From Crotalaria pallida (taxonomy: Eukaryota; Streptophyta; Magnoliopsida; Fabales; Fabaceae): 64,000 nucleotides of DNA. The stretch covers positions 105,029,001 to 105,093,000 of the forward strand of contig CM075651.1 in NCBI GenBank assembly GCA_037953625.1. The letters run 5' to 3'. Below are positions 9,717-23,549 of the stretch, piece after piece. Under the pieces are notes generated by a model that was not told where the DNA came from, did not search any database, and was given only the letters and a program-made list of their open reading frames with translations. The translations under genes were made by a program, and so were the position numbers. Position 1 is the first letter of the stretch; the number at the start of each line of letters is the position of its first letter.

Positions 9717-12700
9717 CCTAAACAATGCTTGAGTCCCCAAGGGACGTAGAGGGTCTATCATGAGTCCTAGGAGGTTCTAACAGGTGTAGAATGGTTAAGA
9801 GAGTATTCTAAAGGCTTAGAATGGTCTAAGAATGTGTATTAGGACTTATAATAACCATTAGAATGATCATAAACATTGCATGGTACCCCAAGGGACGTAG
9901 AGAGTGTAGCATGACACCTTGGACGTTCTAACAAGTGTAGAATGGTTAAGAGACTATTCTAAAGGCTTAGAATGGTCTTGGAATGTGTATTAGGACTTAT
10001 AAGAACCATTAGAATGATCCTAAACAATGCTTGAGTCCCCAAGGGACGTAGAGGGTCTATCATGAGTCCTAGGAGGTTCTAACAGGTGTAGAATGGTTAA
10101 GAGAGTATTCTAAAGGCTTAGAATGGTCTAGGAATGTGTATTAGGATTTATAAGAACCATTAGAATGATCCTAAACAATGCTTGAGTCCCCAAGGGACGT
10201 AGAGGGTGTAGCATGAGTCCTTGGAGGTTCTAACAAGTGTAGAATGGTTAAGAAAGTATTCTAAAGGCTTAGAATGGTCTAGGAATGTGTATTAGGACTT
10301 ATAATAACCATTAGAATGATCATAAACATTGCATGGTACCCCAAGGGACGTAGAGGGTGTAGCATGAGTCCTTGGAGGTTCTAACAAGTGTAGAATGGTT
10401 AAGAAAGTATTCTAAAGGCTTATAATGTTCTAGGAATGTGTATTTGGACTTATAATAACCATTAGAATGATCCTAAACAATGCATGGTACCCCAAGGGAC
10501 GTAGAGGGTGTAGCATGAATCCTTGGAGGTTCTAACAGGTGTAGAATGGTTAAGAGAATATTCTAATGGCTTAGAATGGTCTAGGAATATGTATTAGGAC
10601 TTATAAGAACCATTAGAATGATCCTAAACATTGCTTGAATCCCCAAGGGACGTAGAGGGTGTAGCATGAGTCCTTGGAGGTTCTAACAGGTGTAGAATGG
10701 TTAAGAGATTTTTCTAAAGGCTTAGAATGGTCTAGGAATGTGTATTAGGTCGTATAAGAACCATTAGAATGATCCTAAACAATGCTTGAGTCCCCAAGGG
10801 ACATAGAGGGTGTAGCATGAGTCCTTGGAGGTTCTAACAAGTGTAGAATGGTTAAGAGAGTATTCTAAAGGCTTAGAATGGTCTAGGAATGTGTATTAGG
10901 ACTTATAATAACCATTAGAATGATCCTAAACATTGCATGGTACCCCAAGGGACGTAGAGGGTGTAGCATGAGTCCTTGGAGGTTCTAACAAGTGTAGAAT
11001 GGTTAAGAGAGTATTCTAAAGGCTTAGAATGGTTTAGGAATGTGTATTAGGACTTATAAGAACCATTAGAATGATCCTAAACATTGCTTGAATCCCCAAG
11101 GGACGTAGAGGGTGTAGCATGACACCTTGGAGGTTCTAACAGGTGTAGAATGGTTAAGAGATTATTCTAAAGGCTTAGAATGGTCTAGGAATGTGTATTA
11201 GGTCTTATAAGAACCATTAGAATGATCCTAAACAATGCTTGAGTCCCCAAGGGACATAGAGGGTCTAGAATGAGTCCTTGGAGGTTCTAACAAGTGTAGA
11301 ATGGTTAAGAGAGTATTCTAAACGCTTAAAATGGTCTAGGAATGTGTATTAGGACTTATAAGAACCATTAGAATGATCCTAAACAATGCTTGAGTCCCCA
11401 ACGGACGTAGAGGGTGTAACATGAGTCCTTGGAGGTTCTAACAAGTGTAGAATGGTTACGAGAGTATTCTAAAGGCTTAGAATGGTCTAGGAATGTGTAT
11501 TAGGACTTATAATAACCATTAGAATGATCATAAACATTGCATGGTACCCCAAGGGACGTAGAGAGTGTAGCATGACACCTTGGACGTTCTGACAAGTGTA
11601 GAATGGTTAAAAGACTATTCTAAAGGCTTAGAATGGTCTTGGAATGTGTATTAGGACTTATAAGAACCATTAGAATGATCCTAAACAATGCTTGAGTCCC
11701 CAAGGGACGTAGAGGGTCTATCATGAGTCCTAGGAGGTTCTAACAGGTGTAGAATGGTTAAGAGAGTATTCTAAAGGCTTAGAATGGTCTAGGAATGTGT
11801 ATTAGGACTTATAATAACCATTAGAATGATCCTAAACATTGCATGGTACCCCAAGGACGTAGAGGGTCTAGAATGAGTCCTTGGAGGTTCTAACAAGTGT
11901 AGAATGGTTAAGAGAGTATTCTAAAGGCTTAGAATGGTCTAGGAATGTGTATTAGGACTTATAAGAACCATTAGAATGATCCTAAACATTGCTTGAATCC
12001 CCAAGGGACGTAGAGGGTGTAGTATGAGTCCTTGGAGGTTCTAACAGGTGTAGAATGGTTAAGAGATTATTCTAAAGGCTTAGAATGGTCTAGGAATGTG
12101 TATTAGGTCTTATAAGAACCATTAGAATGATCCTAAACAATGCTTGAGTCCCCAAGGGACATAGAGGGTCTAGAATGAGTCCTTGGAGGTTCTAACAAGT
12201 GTAGAATGGTTAAGAGAGTATTCTAAACGCTTAAAATGGTCTAGGAATGTGTATTAGGACTTATAAGAACCATTAGAATGATCCTAAACAATGCTTGAGT
12301 CCCCAACGGACGTAGAGGGTGTAACATGAGTCCTTGGAGGTTCTAACAAGTGTAGAATGGTTACGAGAGTATTCTAAAGGCTTAAAATGGTCTTGGAATG
12401 TGTATTAGGACTTATAATAACCATTAGAATGATCATAAACATTGCATGGTACCCCAAGGGACGTAGAGAGTGTAGCATGACACCTTGGACGTTCTAACAA
12501 GTGTAGAATGGTTAAGAGACTATTCTAAAGGCTTAGAATGGTCTTGGAATGTGTATTAGGACTTATAAGAACCATTAGAATGATCCTAAACAATGCTTGA
12601 GTCCCCAAGGGACGTAGAGGGTCTATCATGAGTCCTAGGAGGTTCTAACAGGTGTAGAATGGTTAAGAGAGTATTCTAAAGGCTTAGAATGGTCTAAGAA

Positions 12701-15240
12701 TGTGTATTAGGACTTATAATAACCATTAGAATGATCATAAACATTGCATGGTACCCCAAGGGACGTAGAGAGTGTAGCATGACACCTTGGACGTTCTAAC
12801 AAGTGTAGAATGGTTAAGAGACTATTCTAAAGGCTTAGAATGGTCTTGGAATGTGTATTAGGACTTATAAGAACCATTAGAATGATCCTAAACAATGCTT
12901 GAGTCCCCAAGGGACGTAGAGGGTCTATCATGAGTCCTAGGAGGTTCTAACAGGTGTAGAATGGTTAAGAGAGTATTCTAAAGGCTTAGAATGGTCTAGG
13001 AATGTGTATTAGGACTTATAAGAACCATTAGAATGATCCTAAACAATGCTTGAGTCCCCAAGGGACGTAGAGGGTGTAGTATGAGTCCTTGGAGGTTCTA
13101 ACAGGTGTAGAATGGTTAAGAGATTATTCTAAAGGCTTAGAATGGTCTAGGAATGTGTATTAGGTCTTATAAGAACCATTAGAATGATCCTAAACAATGC
13201 TTGAGTCCCCAAGGGACATAGAGGGTCTAGAATGAGTCCTTGGAGGTTCTAACAAGTGTAGAATGGTTAAGAGAGTATTCTAAACGCTTAAAATGGTCTA
13301 GGAATGTGTATTAGGACTTATAAGAACCATTAGAATGATCCTAAACAATGCTTGAGTCCCCAACGGACGTAGAGGGTGTAACATGAGTCCTTGGAGGTTC
13401 TAACAAGTGTAGAATGGTTACGAGAGTATTCTAAAGGCTTAGAATGGTCTAGGAATGTGTATTAGGACTTATAATAACCATTAGAATGATCATAAACATT
13501 GCATGGTACCCCAAGGGACGTAGAGAGTGTAGCATGACACCTTGGACGTTCTAACAAGTGTAGAATGGTTAAAAGACTATTCTAAAGGCTTAGAATGGTC
13601 TTGGAATGTGTATTAGGACTTATAAGAACCATTAGAATGATCCTAAACAATGCTTGAGTCCCCAAGGGACGTAGAGGGTCTATCATGAGTCCTAGGAGGT
13701 TCTAACAGGTGTAGAATGGTTAAGAGAGTATTCTAAAGGCTTAGAATGGTCTAGGAATGTGTATTAGGACTTATAATAACCATTAGAATGATCCTAAACT
13801 TTGCTTGAGTCCCCAAGGACGTAGAGGGTCTAGAATGAGTCCTTGGAGGTTCTAACAAGTGTAGAATGGATAAGAGAGTATTCTAAAGGCTTAGAATGGT
13901 CTAGGAATGTGTATTAGGACTTATAAGAACCATTAGAATGATCCTAAACAATGCTTGAGTCCCCAAGGGACGTAGAGGGTGTAGCATGAGTCCTTGGAGG
14001 TTCTAACAAGTGTAGAATGGTTAAGAAAGTATTCTAAAGGCTTAGAATGGTCTAGGAATGTGTATTAGGTCGTATAAGAACCATTAGAATGATCCTAAAC
14101 AATGCTTGAGTCCCCAAGGGACGTAGAGGGTCTATCATGAGTCCTAGGAGGTTCTAACAGGTGTAGAATGGTTAAGAGAGTATTCTAAAGGCTTAGAATG
14201 GTCTAGGAATGTGTATTAGGACTTATAATAACCATTAGAATGATCCTAAACATTGCATGGTACCCCAAGGGACGTAGAGGGTGTAGCATGAGTCCTTGGA
14301 GGTTCTAACAAGTGTAGAATGGTTAAGAGAGTATTCTAAAGGCTTAGAATGGTCTAGGAATGTGTATTAGGACTTATAAGAACCATTAGAATGATCCTAA
14401 ACATTGCTTGAATCCCCAAGGGACGTGGAGGGTGTAGTATGAGTCCTTGGAGGTTCTAACAGGTGTAGAATGGTTAAGAGATTATTCTAAAGGCTTAGAA
14501 TGGTCTAGGAATGTGTATTAGGTCTTATAAGAACCATTAGAATGATCCTAAACAATACTTGAGTCCCCAAGGGACATAGAGGGTCTAGAATGAGTCCTTG
14601 GAGGTTCTAACAAGTGTAGAATGGTTAAGAGAGTATTCTAAACGCTTAAAATGGTCTAGGAATGTGTATTAGGACTTATAAGAACCATTAGAATGATCCT
14701 AAACAATGCTTGAGTCCCCAACGGACGTAGAGGGTGTAACATGAGTCCTTGGAGGTTCTAACAAGTGTAGAATGGTTACGAGAGTATTCTAAAGGCTTAG
14801 AATGGTCTAGGAATGTGTATTAGGACTTATAATAACCATTAGAATGATCATAAACATTGCATGGTACCCCAAGGGACGTAGAGAGTGTAGCATGACACCT
14901 TGGACGTTCTAACAAGTGTAGAATGGTTAAGAGACTATTCTAAAGGCTTAGAATAGTCTTGGAATGTGTATTAGGACTTATAAGAACCATTAGAATGATC
15001 CTAAACAATGCTTGAGTCCCCAAGGGATGTAGAGGGTCTATCATGAGTCCTAGGAGGTTCTAACAGGTGTAGAATGGTTAAGAGAGTATTCTAAAGGCTT
15101 AGAATGGTCTAGGAATGTGTATTAGGACTTATAAGAACCATTAGAATGATCCTAAACAATGCTTGAGTCCCCAAGGGACGTAGAGGGTGTAGCATGAGTC
15201 CTTGGAGGTTCTAACAAGTGTAGAATGGTTAAGAAAGTAT
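8811..15240 (+). repeat. AACGCTTAAAAT-marked higher-order domain
   Basis: A set of linked variants recurs in order: GGGTCTAGAATGAG, AACGCTTAAAATGG, CCCCAACGGACG with GTGTAACATGAG, GGTTACGAGAG, GAGAGTGTAGCATGACACC with GGACGTTC, and GGGTCTATCATGAGTCCTAGG. The AACGC marker C is at 9360, 11323, 12228, 13285 and 14643, spaced 13, 6 (minus one base), 7 and 9 (minus one base) monomers. Further copies are at 16304, 19777 and 24457, and on the other strand near 40,027, 41,839 and 43,047. Segment ~9.03-10.15 kb recurs at ~11.90-13.02 kb (offset 2,868). Unequal exchange best explains the variable spacing. Confidence 0.8.
9535..10138 (+). repeat. Two tandem 302-bp (2-monomer) units
   Basis: The GAGAGTGTAGCATGACACC monomer followed by the GGGTCTATCATGAGTCCTAGG monomer occurs twice in a row, 302 bp apart. 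The same pair duplication recurs near 12,400-13,010, carried within the larger 2,868-bp-offset block. Boundaries are approximate. Confidence 0.7.
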
Positions 15241-18200
15241 TCTAAAGACTTAGAATGGTCTAGGAATGTGTATTAGGACTTATAATAACCATTAGAATGA
15301 TCATAAACATTGCATGGTACCCCAAGGGACGTAGAGGGTGTAGCATGAGTCCTTGGAGGTTCTAACAAGTGTAGAATGGTTAAGAAAGTATTCTAAAGGC
15401 TTATAATGTTCTAGGAATGTGTATTTGGACTTATAATAACCATTAGAATGATCGTAAACAATGCATGGTACCCCAAGGGACGTAGAGGGTGTAGCATGAG
15501 TCCTTGGAGGTTCTAACAGGTGTAGAATGGTTAAGAGAATATTCTAATGGCTTAGAATGGTCTAGGAATATGTATTAGGACTTATAAGAACCACTAGAAT
15601 GATCCTAAACATTGCTTGAATCCCCAAGGGACGTAGAGGGTGTAGCATGAGTCCTTGGAGGTTCTAACAGGTGTAGAATGGTTAAGAGATTATTCTAAAG
15701 GCTTAGAATGGTCTAGGAATGTGTATTAGGTCGTATAAGAACCATTAGAATGATCCTAAACAATGCTTGAGTCCCCAAGGGACATAGAGGGTGTAGCATG
15801 AGTCCTTGGAGGTTCTAACAAGTGTAGAATGGTTAAGAGAGTATTCTAAAGGCTTAGAATGGTCTAGGAATGTGTATTAGGACTTATAATAACCATTAGA
15901 ATGATCCTAAACATTGCATGGTACCCCAAGGGACGTAGAGGGTGTAGCATGAGTCCTTGGAGGTTCTAACAAGTGTAGAATGGTTAAGAGAGTATTCTAA
16001 AGGCTTAGAATGGTCTAGGAATGTGTATTAGGACTTATAAGAACCATTAGAATGATCCTAAACATTGCTTGAATCCCCAAGGGACGTAGAGGGTGTAGTA
16101 TGAGTCCTAGGAGGTTCTAACAGGTGTAGAATGGTTAAGAGATTATTCTAAAGGCTTAGAATGGTCTAGGAATGTGTATTAGGTCTTATAAGAACCATTA
16201 GAATGATCCTAAACAATGCTTGAGTCCCCAAGGGACATAGAGGGTCTAGAATGAGTCCTTGGAGGTTCTAACAAGTGTAGAATGGTTAAGAGAGTATTCT
16301 AAACGCTTAAAATGGTCTAGGAATGTGTATTAGGACTTATAAGAACCATTAGAATGATCCTAAACAATGCTTGAGTCCCCAACGGACGTAGAGGGTGTAA
16401 CATGAGTCCTTGGAGGTTCTAACAAGAGTAGAATGGTTACGAGAGTATTCTAAAGGCTTAGAATGGTCTAGGAATGTGTATTAGGACTTATAATAACCAT
16501 TAGAATGATCATAAACATTGCATGGTACCCCAAGGGACGTAGAGAGTGTAGCATGACACCTTGGACGTTCTAACAAGTGTAGAATGGTTAAAAGACTATT
16601 CTAAAGGCTTAGAATGGTCTTGGAATGTGTATTAGGACTTATAAGAACCATTAGAATGATCCTAAACAATGCTTGAGTCCCCAAGGGACGTAGAGGGTCT
16701 ATCATGAGTCCTAGGAGGTTCTAACAGGTGTAGAATGGTTAAGAGAGTATTCTAAAGGCTTAGAATGGTCTAGGAATGTGTATTAGGACTTATAATAACC
16801 ATTAGAATGATCCTAAACATTGCTTGAGTCCCCAAGGACGTAGAGGGTCTAGAATGAGTCCTTGGAGGTTCTAACAAGTGTAGAATGGATAAGAGAGTAT
16901 TCTAAAGGCTTAGAATGGTCTAGGAATGTGTATTAGGACTTATAAGAACCATTAGAATGATCCTAAACAATGCTTGAGTCCCCAAGGGACGTAGAGGGTG
17001 TAGCATGAGTCCTTGGAGGTTCTAACAAGTGTAGAATGGTTAAGAAAGTATTCTAAAGGCTTAGAATGGTCTAGGAATGTGTATTAGGTCGTATAAGAAC
17101 CATTAGAATGATCCTAAACAATGCTTGAGTCCCCAAGGGACATAGAGGGTGTAGCATGAGTCCTTGAAGGTTCTAACAAGTGTAGAATGGTTAAGAGAGT
17201 ATTCTAAAGGCTTAGAATGGTCTAGGAATGTGTATTAGGACTTATAATAACCATTAGAATGATCCTAAACATTGCATGGTACCCCAAGGGACGTAGAGGG
17301 TGTAGCATGAGTCTTTGGAGGTTCTAACAAGTGTAGAATGGTTAAGAGAGAATTCTAAAGGCTTAGAATGGTCTAGGAATGTGTATTAGGACTTATAAGA
17401 ACCATTAGAATGATCCTAAACATTGCTTGAATCCCCAAGGGACGTAGAGGGTGTAGTATGAGTCCTTGGAGGTTCTAACAGGTGTAGAATGGTTAAGAGA
17501 TTATTCAAAAGGCTTAGAATGGTCTTGGAATGTGTATTAGGTCTTATAAGAACCATTAGAATGATCCTAAACAATGCTTGAGTCCCCAAGGGACATAGAG
17601 GGTGTAGCATGAGTCCTTGGAGGTTCTAACAAGTGTAGAATGGTTAAGAGAGTATTCTAAAGGCTTAAAATGGTCTAGGAATGTGTATTAGGACTTATAA
17701 TAACCATTAGAATGATCATAAACATTGCATGGTACCCCAAGGGACGTAGAGGGTGTAGCATGAGTCCTTGGAGGTTCTAACAAGTGTAGAATGGTTAAGA
17801 AAGTATTCTAAAGGCTTATAATGTTCTAGGAATATGTATTTGGACTTATAATAACCATTAGAATGATCCTAAACATTGCATGGTACCCCCAAGGGACGTA
17901 GAGGGTGTAGCATGAGTCCTTGGAGGTTCTAACAAGTGTAGAATGGTTAAGAGAGTATTCTAAAGGCTTAGAATGGTCTAGGAATGTGTATTAGGACTTA
18001 TAAGAACCATTAGAATGATCCTAAACAATGCTTGAGTCCCCAAGGGACATAGAGGGTGTAGCATGAGTCCTTGGAGGTTCTAACAAGTGTAGAATGGTTA
18101 AGAGAGTATTCTAAAGGCTTAGAATGGTCTAGGAATGTGTATTAGGACTTATAATAACCATTAGAATGATCATAAACATTGCATGGTACCCCAAGGGACG

Positions 18201-18713
18201 TAGAGGGTGTAGCATGAGTCCTTGGAGGTTCTAACAAGTGTAGAATGGTTAAGAAAGTATTCTAAAGGCTTATAATGTTCTAGGAATATGTATTTGGACT
18301 TATAATAACCATTAGAATGATCCTAAACATTGCATGGTACCCCAAGGGACGTAGAGGGTGTAGCATGAGTCCTTGGAGGTTCTAACAAGTGTAGAATGGT
18401 TAAGAGAGTATTCTAAAGGCTTAGAATGGTCTAGGAATGTGTATTAGGACTTATAAGAACCATTAGAATGATCCTAAACAATGCTTGAGTCCCCAAGGGA
18501 CGTAGAGGGTGTAGCATGAGTCCTTGGAGGTTCTAACAGGTGTAGAATGGTTAAGAGATTATTCTAAAGGCTTAGAATGGTCTAGGAATGTGTATTAGGT
18601 CGTATAAGAACCATTAGAATGATCCTAAACAATGCTTGAGTCCCCAAGGGACATAGAGGGTGTAGCATGAGTCCTTGAAGGTTCTAACAAGTGTAGAATG
18701 GTTAAGAGAGTAT
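15241..18713 (+). repeat. 3,473-bp (23-monomer) block, copy 1
   Basis: This block matches the next 3.47 kb monomer by monomer. AACGC is at 16304 and 19777, GTAGAATGGATAAGAG at ~16,882 and ~20,355, and the GATTATTCAAAAGG monomer at ~17,501 and ~20,974. Differences are single bases: an extra C in TGGTACCCCCAAGG at ~17,890, GAACCACTAG at ~15,590, ATCGTAAAC at ~15,453, and CCTAGG for CCTTGG at ~16,107. Upstream of ~15,240 the match ends. The few differences suggest a recent duplication. Confidence 0.85.
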
Positions 18714-21700
18714 TCTAAAGGCTTAGAATGGTCTAGGAATGTGTATTAGGACTTATAATAACCATTAGAATGATCATAAACATTGCATGGTACCCCAAGG
18801 GACGTAGAGGGTGTAGCATGAGTCCTTGGAGGTTCTAACAAGTGTAGAATGGTTAAGAAAGTATTCTAAAGGCTTATAATGTTCTAGGAATGTGTATTTG
18901 GACTTATAATAACCATTAGAATGATCCTAAACAATGCATGGTACCCCAAGGGACGTAGAGGGTGTAGCATGAGTCCTTGGAGGTTCTAACAGGTGTAGAA
19001 TGGTTAAGAGAATATTCTAATGGCTTAGAATGGTCTAGGAATATGTATTAGGACTTATAAGAACCATTAGAATGATCCTAAACATTGCTTGAATCCCCAA
19101 GGGACGTAGAGGGTGTAGCATGAGTCCTTGGAGGTTCTAACAGGTGTAGAATGGTTAAGAGATTATTCCAAAGGCTTAGAATGGTCTAGGAATGTGTATT
19201 AGGTCGTATAAGAACCATTAGAATGATCCTAAACAATGCTTGAGTCCCCAAGGGACATAGAGGGTGTAGCATGAGTCCTTGGAGGTTCTAACAAGTGTAG
19301 AATGGTTAAGAGAGTATTCTAAAGGCTTAGAATGGTCTAGGAATGTGTATTAGGACTTATAATAACCATTAGAATGATCCTAAACATTGCATGGTACCCC
19401 AAGGGACGTAGAGGGTGTAGCATGAGTCCTTGGAGGTTCTAACAAGTGTAGAATGGTTAAGAGAGTATTCTAAAGGCTTAGAATGGTCTAGGAATGTGTA
19501 TTAGGACTTATAAGAACCATTAGAATGATCCTAAACATTGCTTGAATCCCCAAGGGACGTAGAGGGTGTAGTATGAGTCCTTGGAGGTTCTAACAGGTGT
19601 AGAATGGTTAAGAGATTATTCTAAAGGCTTAGAATGGTCTAGGAATGTGTATTAGGTCTTATAAGAACCATTAGAATGATCCTAAACAATGCTTGAGTCC
19701 CCAAGGGACATAGAGGGTCTAGAATGAGTCCTTGGAGGTTCTAACAAGTGTAGAATGGTTAAGAGAGTATTCTAAACGCTTAAAATGGTCTAGGAATGTG
19801 TATTAGGACTTATAAGAACCATTAGAATGATCCTAAACAATGCTTGAGTCCCCAACGGACGTAGAGGGTGTAACATGAGTCCTTGGAGGTTCTAACAAGT
19901 GTAGAATGGTTACGAGAGTATTCTAAAGGCTTAGAATGGTCTAGGAATGTGTATTAGGACTTATAATAACCATTAGAATGATCATAAACATTGCATGGTA
20001 CCCCAAGGGACGTAGAGAGTGTAGCATGACACCTTGGACGTTCTAACAAGTGTAGAATGGTTAAAAGACTATTCTAAAGGCTTAGAATGGTCTTGGAATG
20101 TGTATTAGGACTTATAAGAACCATTAGAATGATCCTAAACAATGCTTGAGTCCCCAAGGGACGTAGAGGGTCTATCATGAGTCCTAGGAGGTTCTAACAG
20201 GTGTAGAATGGTTAAGAGAGTATTCTAAAGGCTTAGAATGGTCTAGGAATGTGTATTAGGACTTATAATAACCATTAGAATGATCCTAAACATTGCTTGA
20301 GTCCCCAAGGACGTAGAGGGTCTAGAATGAGTCCTTGGAGGTTCTAACAAGTGTAGAATGGATAAGAGAGTATTCTAAAGGCTTAGAATGGTCTAGGAAT
20401 GTGTATTAGGACTTATAAGAACCATTAGAATGATCCTAAACAATGCTTGAGTCCCCAAGGGACGTAGAGGGTGTAGCATGAGTCCTTGGAGGTTCTAACA
20501 AGTGTAGAATGGTTAAGAAAGTATTCTAAAGGCTTAGAATGGTCTAGGAATGTGTATTAGGTCGTATAAGAACCATTAGAATGATCCTAAACAATGCTTG
20601 AGTCCCCAAGGGACATAGAGGGTGTAGCATGAGTCCTTGAAGGTTCTAACAAGTGTAGAATGGTTAAGAGAGTATTCTAAAGGCTTAGAATGGTCTAGGA
20701 ATGTGTATTAGGACTTATAATAACCATTAGAATGATCCTAAACATTGCATGGTACCCCAAGGGACGTAGAGGGTGTAGCATGAGTCTTTGGAGGTTCTAA
20801 CAAGTGTAGAATGGTTAAGAGAGAATTCTAAAGGCTTAGAATGGTCTAGGAATGTGTATTAGGACTTATAAGAACCATTAGAATGATCCTAAACATTGCT
20901 TGAATCCCCAAGGGACGTAGAGGGTGTAGTATGAGTCCTTGGAGGTTCTAACAGGTGTAGAATGGTTAAGAGATTATTCAAAAGGCTTAGAATGGTCTTG
21001 GAATGTGTATTAGGTCTTATAAGAACCATTAGAATGATCCTAAACAATGCTTGAGTCCCCAAGGGACATAGAGGGTGTAGCATGAGTCCTTGGAGGTTCT
21101 AACAAGTGTAGAATGGTTAAGAGAGTATTCTAAAGGCTTAAAATGGTCTAGGAATGTGTATTAGGACTTATAATAACCATTAGAATGATCATAAACATTG
21201 CATGGTACCCCAAGGGACGTAGAGGGTGTAGCATGAGTCCTTGGAGGTTCTAACAAGTGTAGAATGGTTAAGAAAGTATTCTAAAGGCTTATAATGTTCT
21301 AGGAATATGTATTTGGACTTATAATAACCATTAGAATGATCCTAAACATTGCATGGTACCCCAAGGGACGTAGAGGGTGTAGCATGAGTCCTTGGAGGTT
21401 CTAACAAGTGTAGAATGGTTAAGAGAGTATTCTAAAGGCTTAGAATGGTCTAGGAATGTGTATTAGGACTTATAAGAACCATTAGAATGATCCTAAACAA
21501 TGCTTGAGTCCCCAAGGGACATAGAGGGTGTAGCATGAGTCCTTGGAGGTTCTAACAAGTGTAGAATGGTTAAGAGAGTATTCTAAAGGCTTAGAATGGT
21601 CTAGGAATGTGTATTAGGACTTATAATAACCATTAGAATGATCATAAACATTGCATGGTACCCCAAGGGACGTAGAGGGTGTAGCATGAGTCCTTGGAGG

Positions 21701-22186
21701 TTCTAACAAGTGTAGAATGGTTAAGAAAGTATTCTAAAGGCTTATAATGTTCTAGGAATATGTATTTGGACTTATAATAACCATTAGAATGATCCTAAAC
21801 ATTGCATGGTACCCCAAGGGACGTAGAGGGTGTAGCATGAGTCCTTGGAGGTTCTAACAAGTGTAGAATGGTTAAGAGAGTATTCTAAAGGCTTAGAATG
21901 GTCTAGGAATGTGTATTAGGACTTATAAGAACCATTAGAATGATCCTAAACAATGCTTGAGTCCCCAAGGGACGTAGAGGGTGTAGCATGAGTCCTTGGA
22001 GGTTCTAACAGGTGTAGAATGGTTAAGAGATTATTCTAAAGGCTTAGAATGGTCTAGGAATGTGTATTAGGTCGTATAAGAACCATTAGAATGATCCTAA
22101 ACAATGCTTGAGTCCCCAAGGGACATAGAGGGTGTAGCATGAGTCCTTGAAGGTTCTAACAAGTGTAGAATGGTTAAGAGAGTATT
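18714..22186 (+). repeat. 3,473-bp (23-monomer) block, copy 2
   Basis: Tandem partner of the preceding block, with the same variant order and only scattered single-base differences. A private change is GATTATTCCAAAGG at ~19,165. The array then continues into an eight-monomer duplication instead of a full third copy. A partial, more diverged third copy follows from about 23.4 kb at an offset of 4,680 bp. Confidence 0.85.
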
Positions 22187-23549
22187 CTAAAGGCTTAGAA
22201 TGGTCTAGGAATGTGTATTAGGACTTATAATAACCATTAGAATGATCATAAACATTGCATGGTACCCCAAGGGACGTAGAGGGTGTAGCATGAGTCCTTG
22301 GAGGTTCTAACAAGTGTAGAATGGTTAAGAGAGTATTCTAAAGGCTTAAAATGGTCTAGGAATGTGTATTAGGACTTATAATAACCATTAGAATGATCAT
22401 AAACATTGCATGGTACCCCAAGGGACGTAGAGGGTGTAGCATGAGTCCTTGGAGGTTCTAACAAGTGTAGAATGGTTAAGAAAGTATTCTAAAGGCTTAT
22501 AATGTTCTAGGAATATGTATTTGGACTTATAATAACCATTAGAATGATCCTAAACATTGCATGGTACCCCAAGGGACGTAGAGGGTGTAGCATGAGTCCT
22601 TGGAGGTTCTAACAAGTGTAGAATGGTTAAGAGAGTATTCTAAAGGCTTAGAATGGTCTAGGAATGTGTATTAGGACTTATAAGAACCATTAGAATGATC
22701 CTAAACAATGCTTGAGTCCCCAAGGGACATAGAGGGTGTAGCATGAGTCCTTGGAGGTTCTAACAAGTGTAGAATGGTTAAGAGAGTATTCTAAAGGCTT
22801 AGAATGGTCTAGGAATGTGTATTAGGACTTATAATAACCATTAGAATGATCATAAACATTGCATGGTACCCCAAGGGACGTAGAGGGTGTAGCATGAGTC
22901 CTTGGAGGTTCTAACAAGTGTAGAATGGTTAAGAAAGTATTCTAAAGGCTTATAATGTTCTAGGAATATGTATTTGGACTTATAATAACCATTAGAATGA
23001 TCCTAAACATTGCATGGTACCCCAAGGGACGTAGAGGGTGTAGCATGAGTCCTTGGAGGTTCTAACAAGTGTAGAATGGTTAAGAGAGTATTCTAAAGGC
23101 TTAGAATGGTCTAGGAATGTGTATTAGGACTTATAAGAACCATTAGAATGATCCTAAACAATGCTTGAGTCCCCAAGGGACGTAGAGGGTGTAGCATGAG
23201 TCCTTGGAGGTTCTAACAGGTGTAGAATGGTTAAGAGATTATTCTAAAGGCTTAGAATGGTCTAGGAATGTGTATTAGGTCGTATAAGAACCATTAGAAT
23301 GATCCTAAACAATGCTTGAGTCCCCAAGGGACATAGAGGGTGTAGCATGAGTCCTTGAAGGTTCTAACAAGTGTAGAATGGTTAAGAGAGTATTCTAAAG
23401 GCTTAGAATGGTCTAGGAATGTGTATTAGGACTTATAATAACCATTAGAATGATCATAAACATTGCATGGTACCCCAAGGGACGTAGAGGGTGTAGCATG
23501 AGTCCTTGGAGGTTCTAACAAGTGTAGAATGGTTAAGAAAGTATTCTAA
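21134..23549 (+). repeat. Two tandem 1,208-bp (8-monomer) units
   Basis: The AGGCTTAAAATGG monomer at 21134 recurs at 22342, exactly 8 x 151 bp later. The seven monomers after it follow in the same order, including two TTATAATGTTCTAGGAATATG copies. This expansion sits at the end of the second 3,473-bp block and explains why the third copy is shifted. Edges are approximate. Confidence 0.8.

Larger units (their letters stand above)
1270..11360 (+). repeat. Left arm of a large inverted duplication
   Basis: Read leftwards from 11,360, this segment presents the same monomer variants in the same order as the inverted array read rightwards from 39,994. AACGC markers are at 11323, 9360 and 8454 against ~40,027, 41,839 and 43,047. 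TTATAATGTTC monomers at ~10416, 7547, 6792, 5134, 4228, 3624, 3020 and 2416 correspond to complements at ~40,776, 43,947, 44,702, 46,511, 47,417, 48,021 and 48,625. Shared private changes include one-base deletions at ~5,817, ~5,985 and ~6,568. The limits are approximate. Confidence 0.75.

Noticed and set aside
17416..17610. 64- and 75-codon open frames at 17416, 20889, 25116, 48061, 50497, 53062, 58044, 60386 and 62658
   Set aside because: These are the same satellite frames as above with point variants; all lie inside the array with no start context or recognisable domain. A leucine- and isoleucine-rich peptide results from the T-rich strand and is not evidence of a membrane protein.
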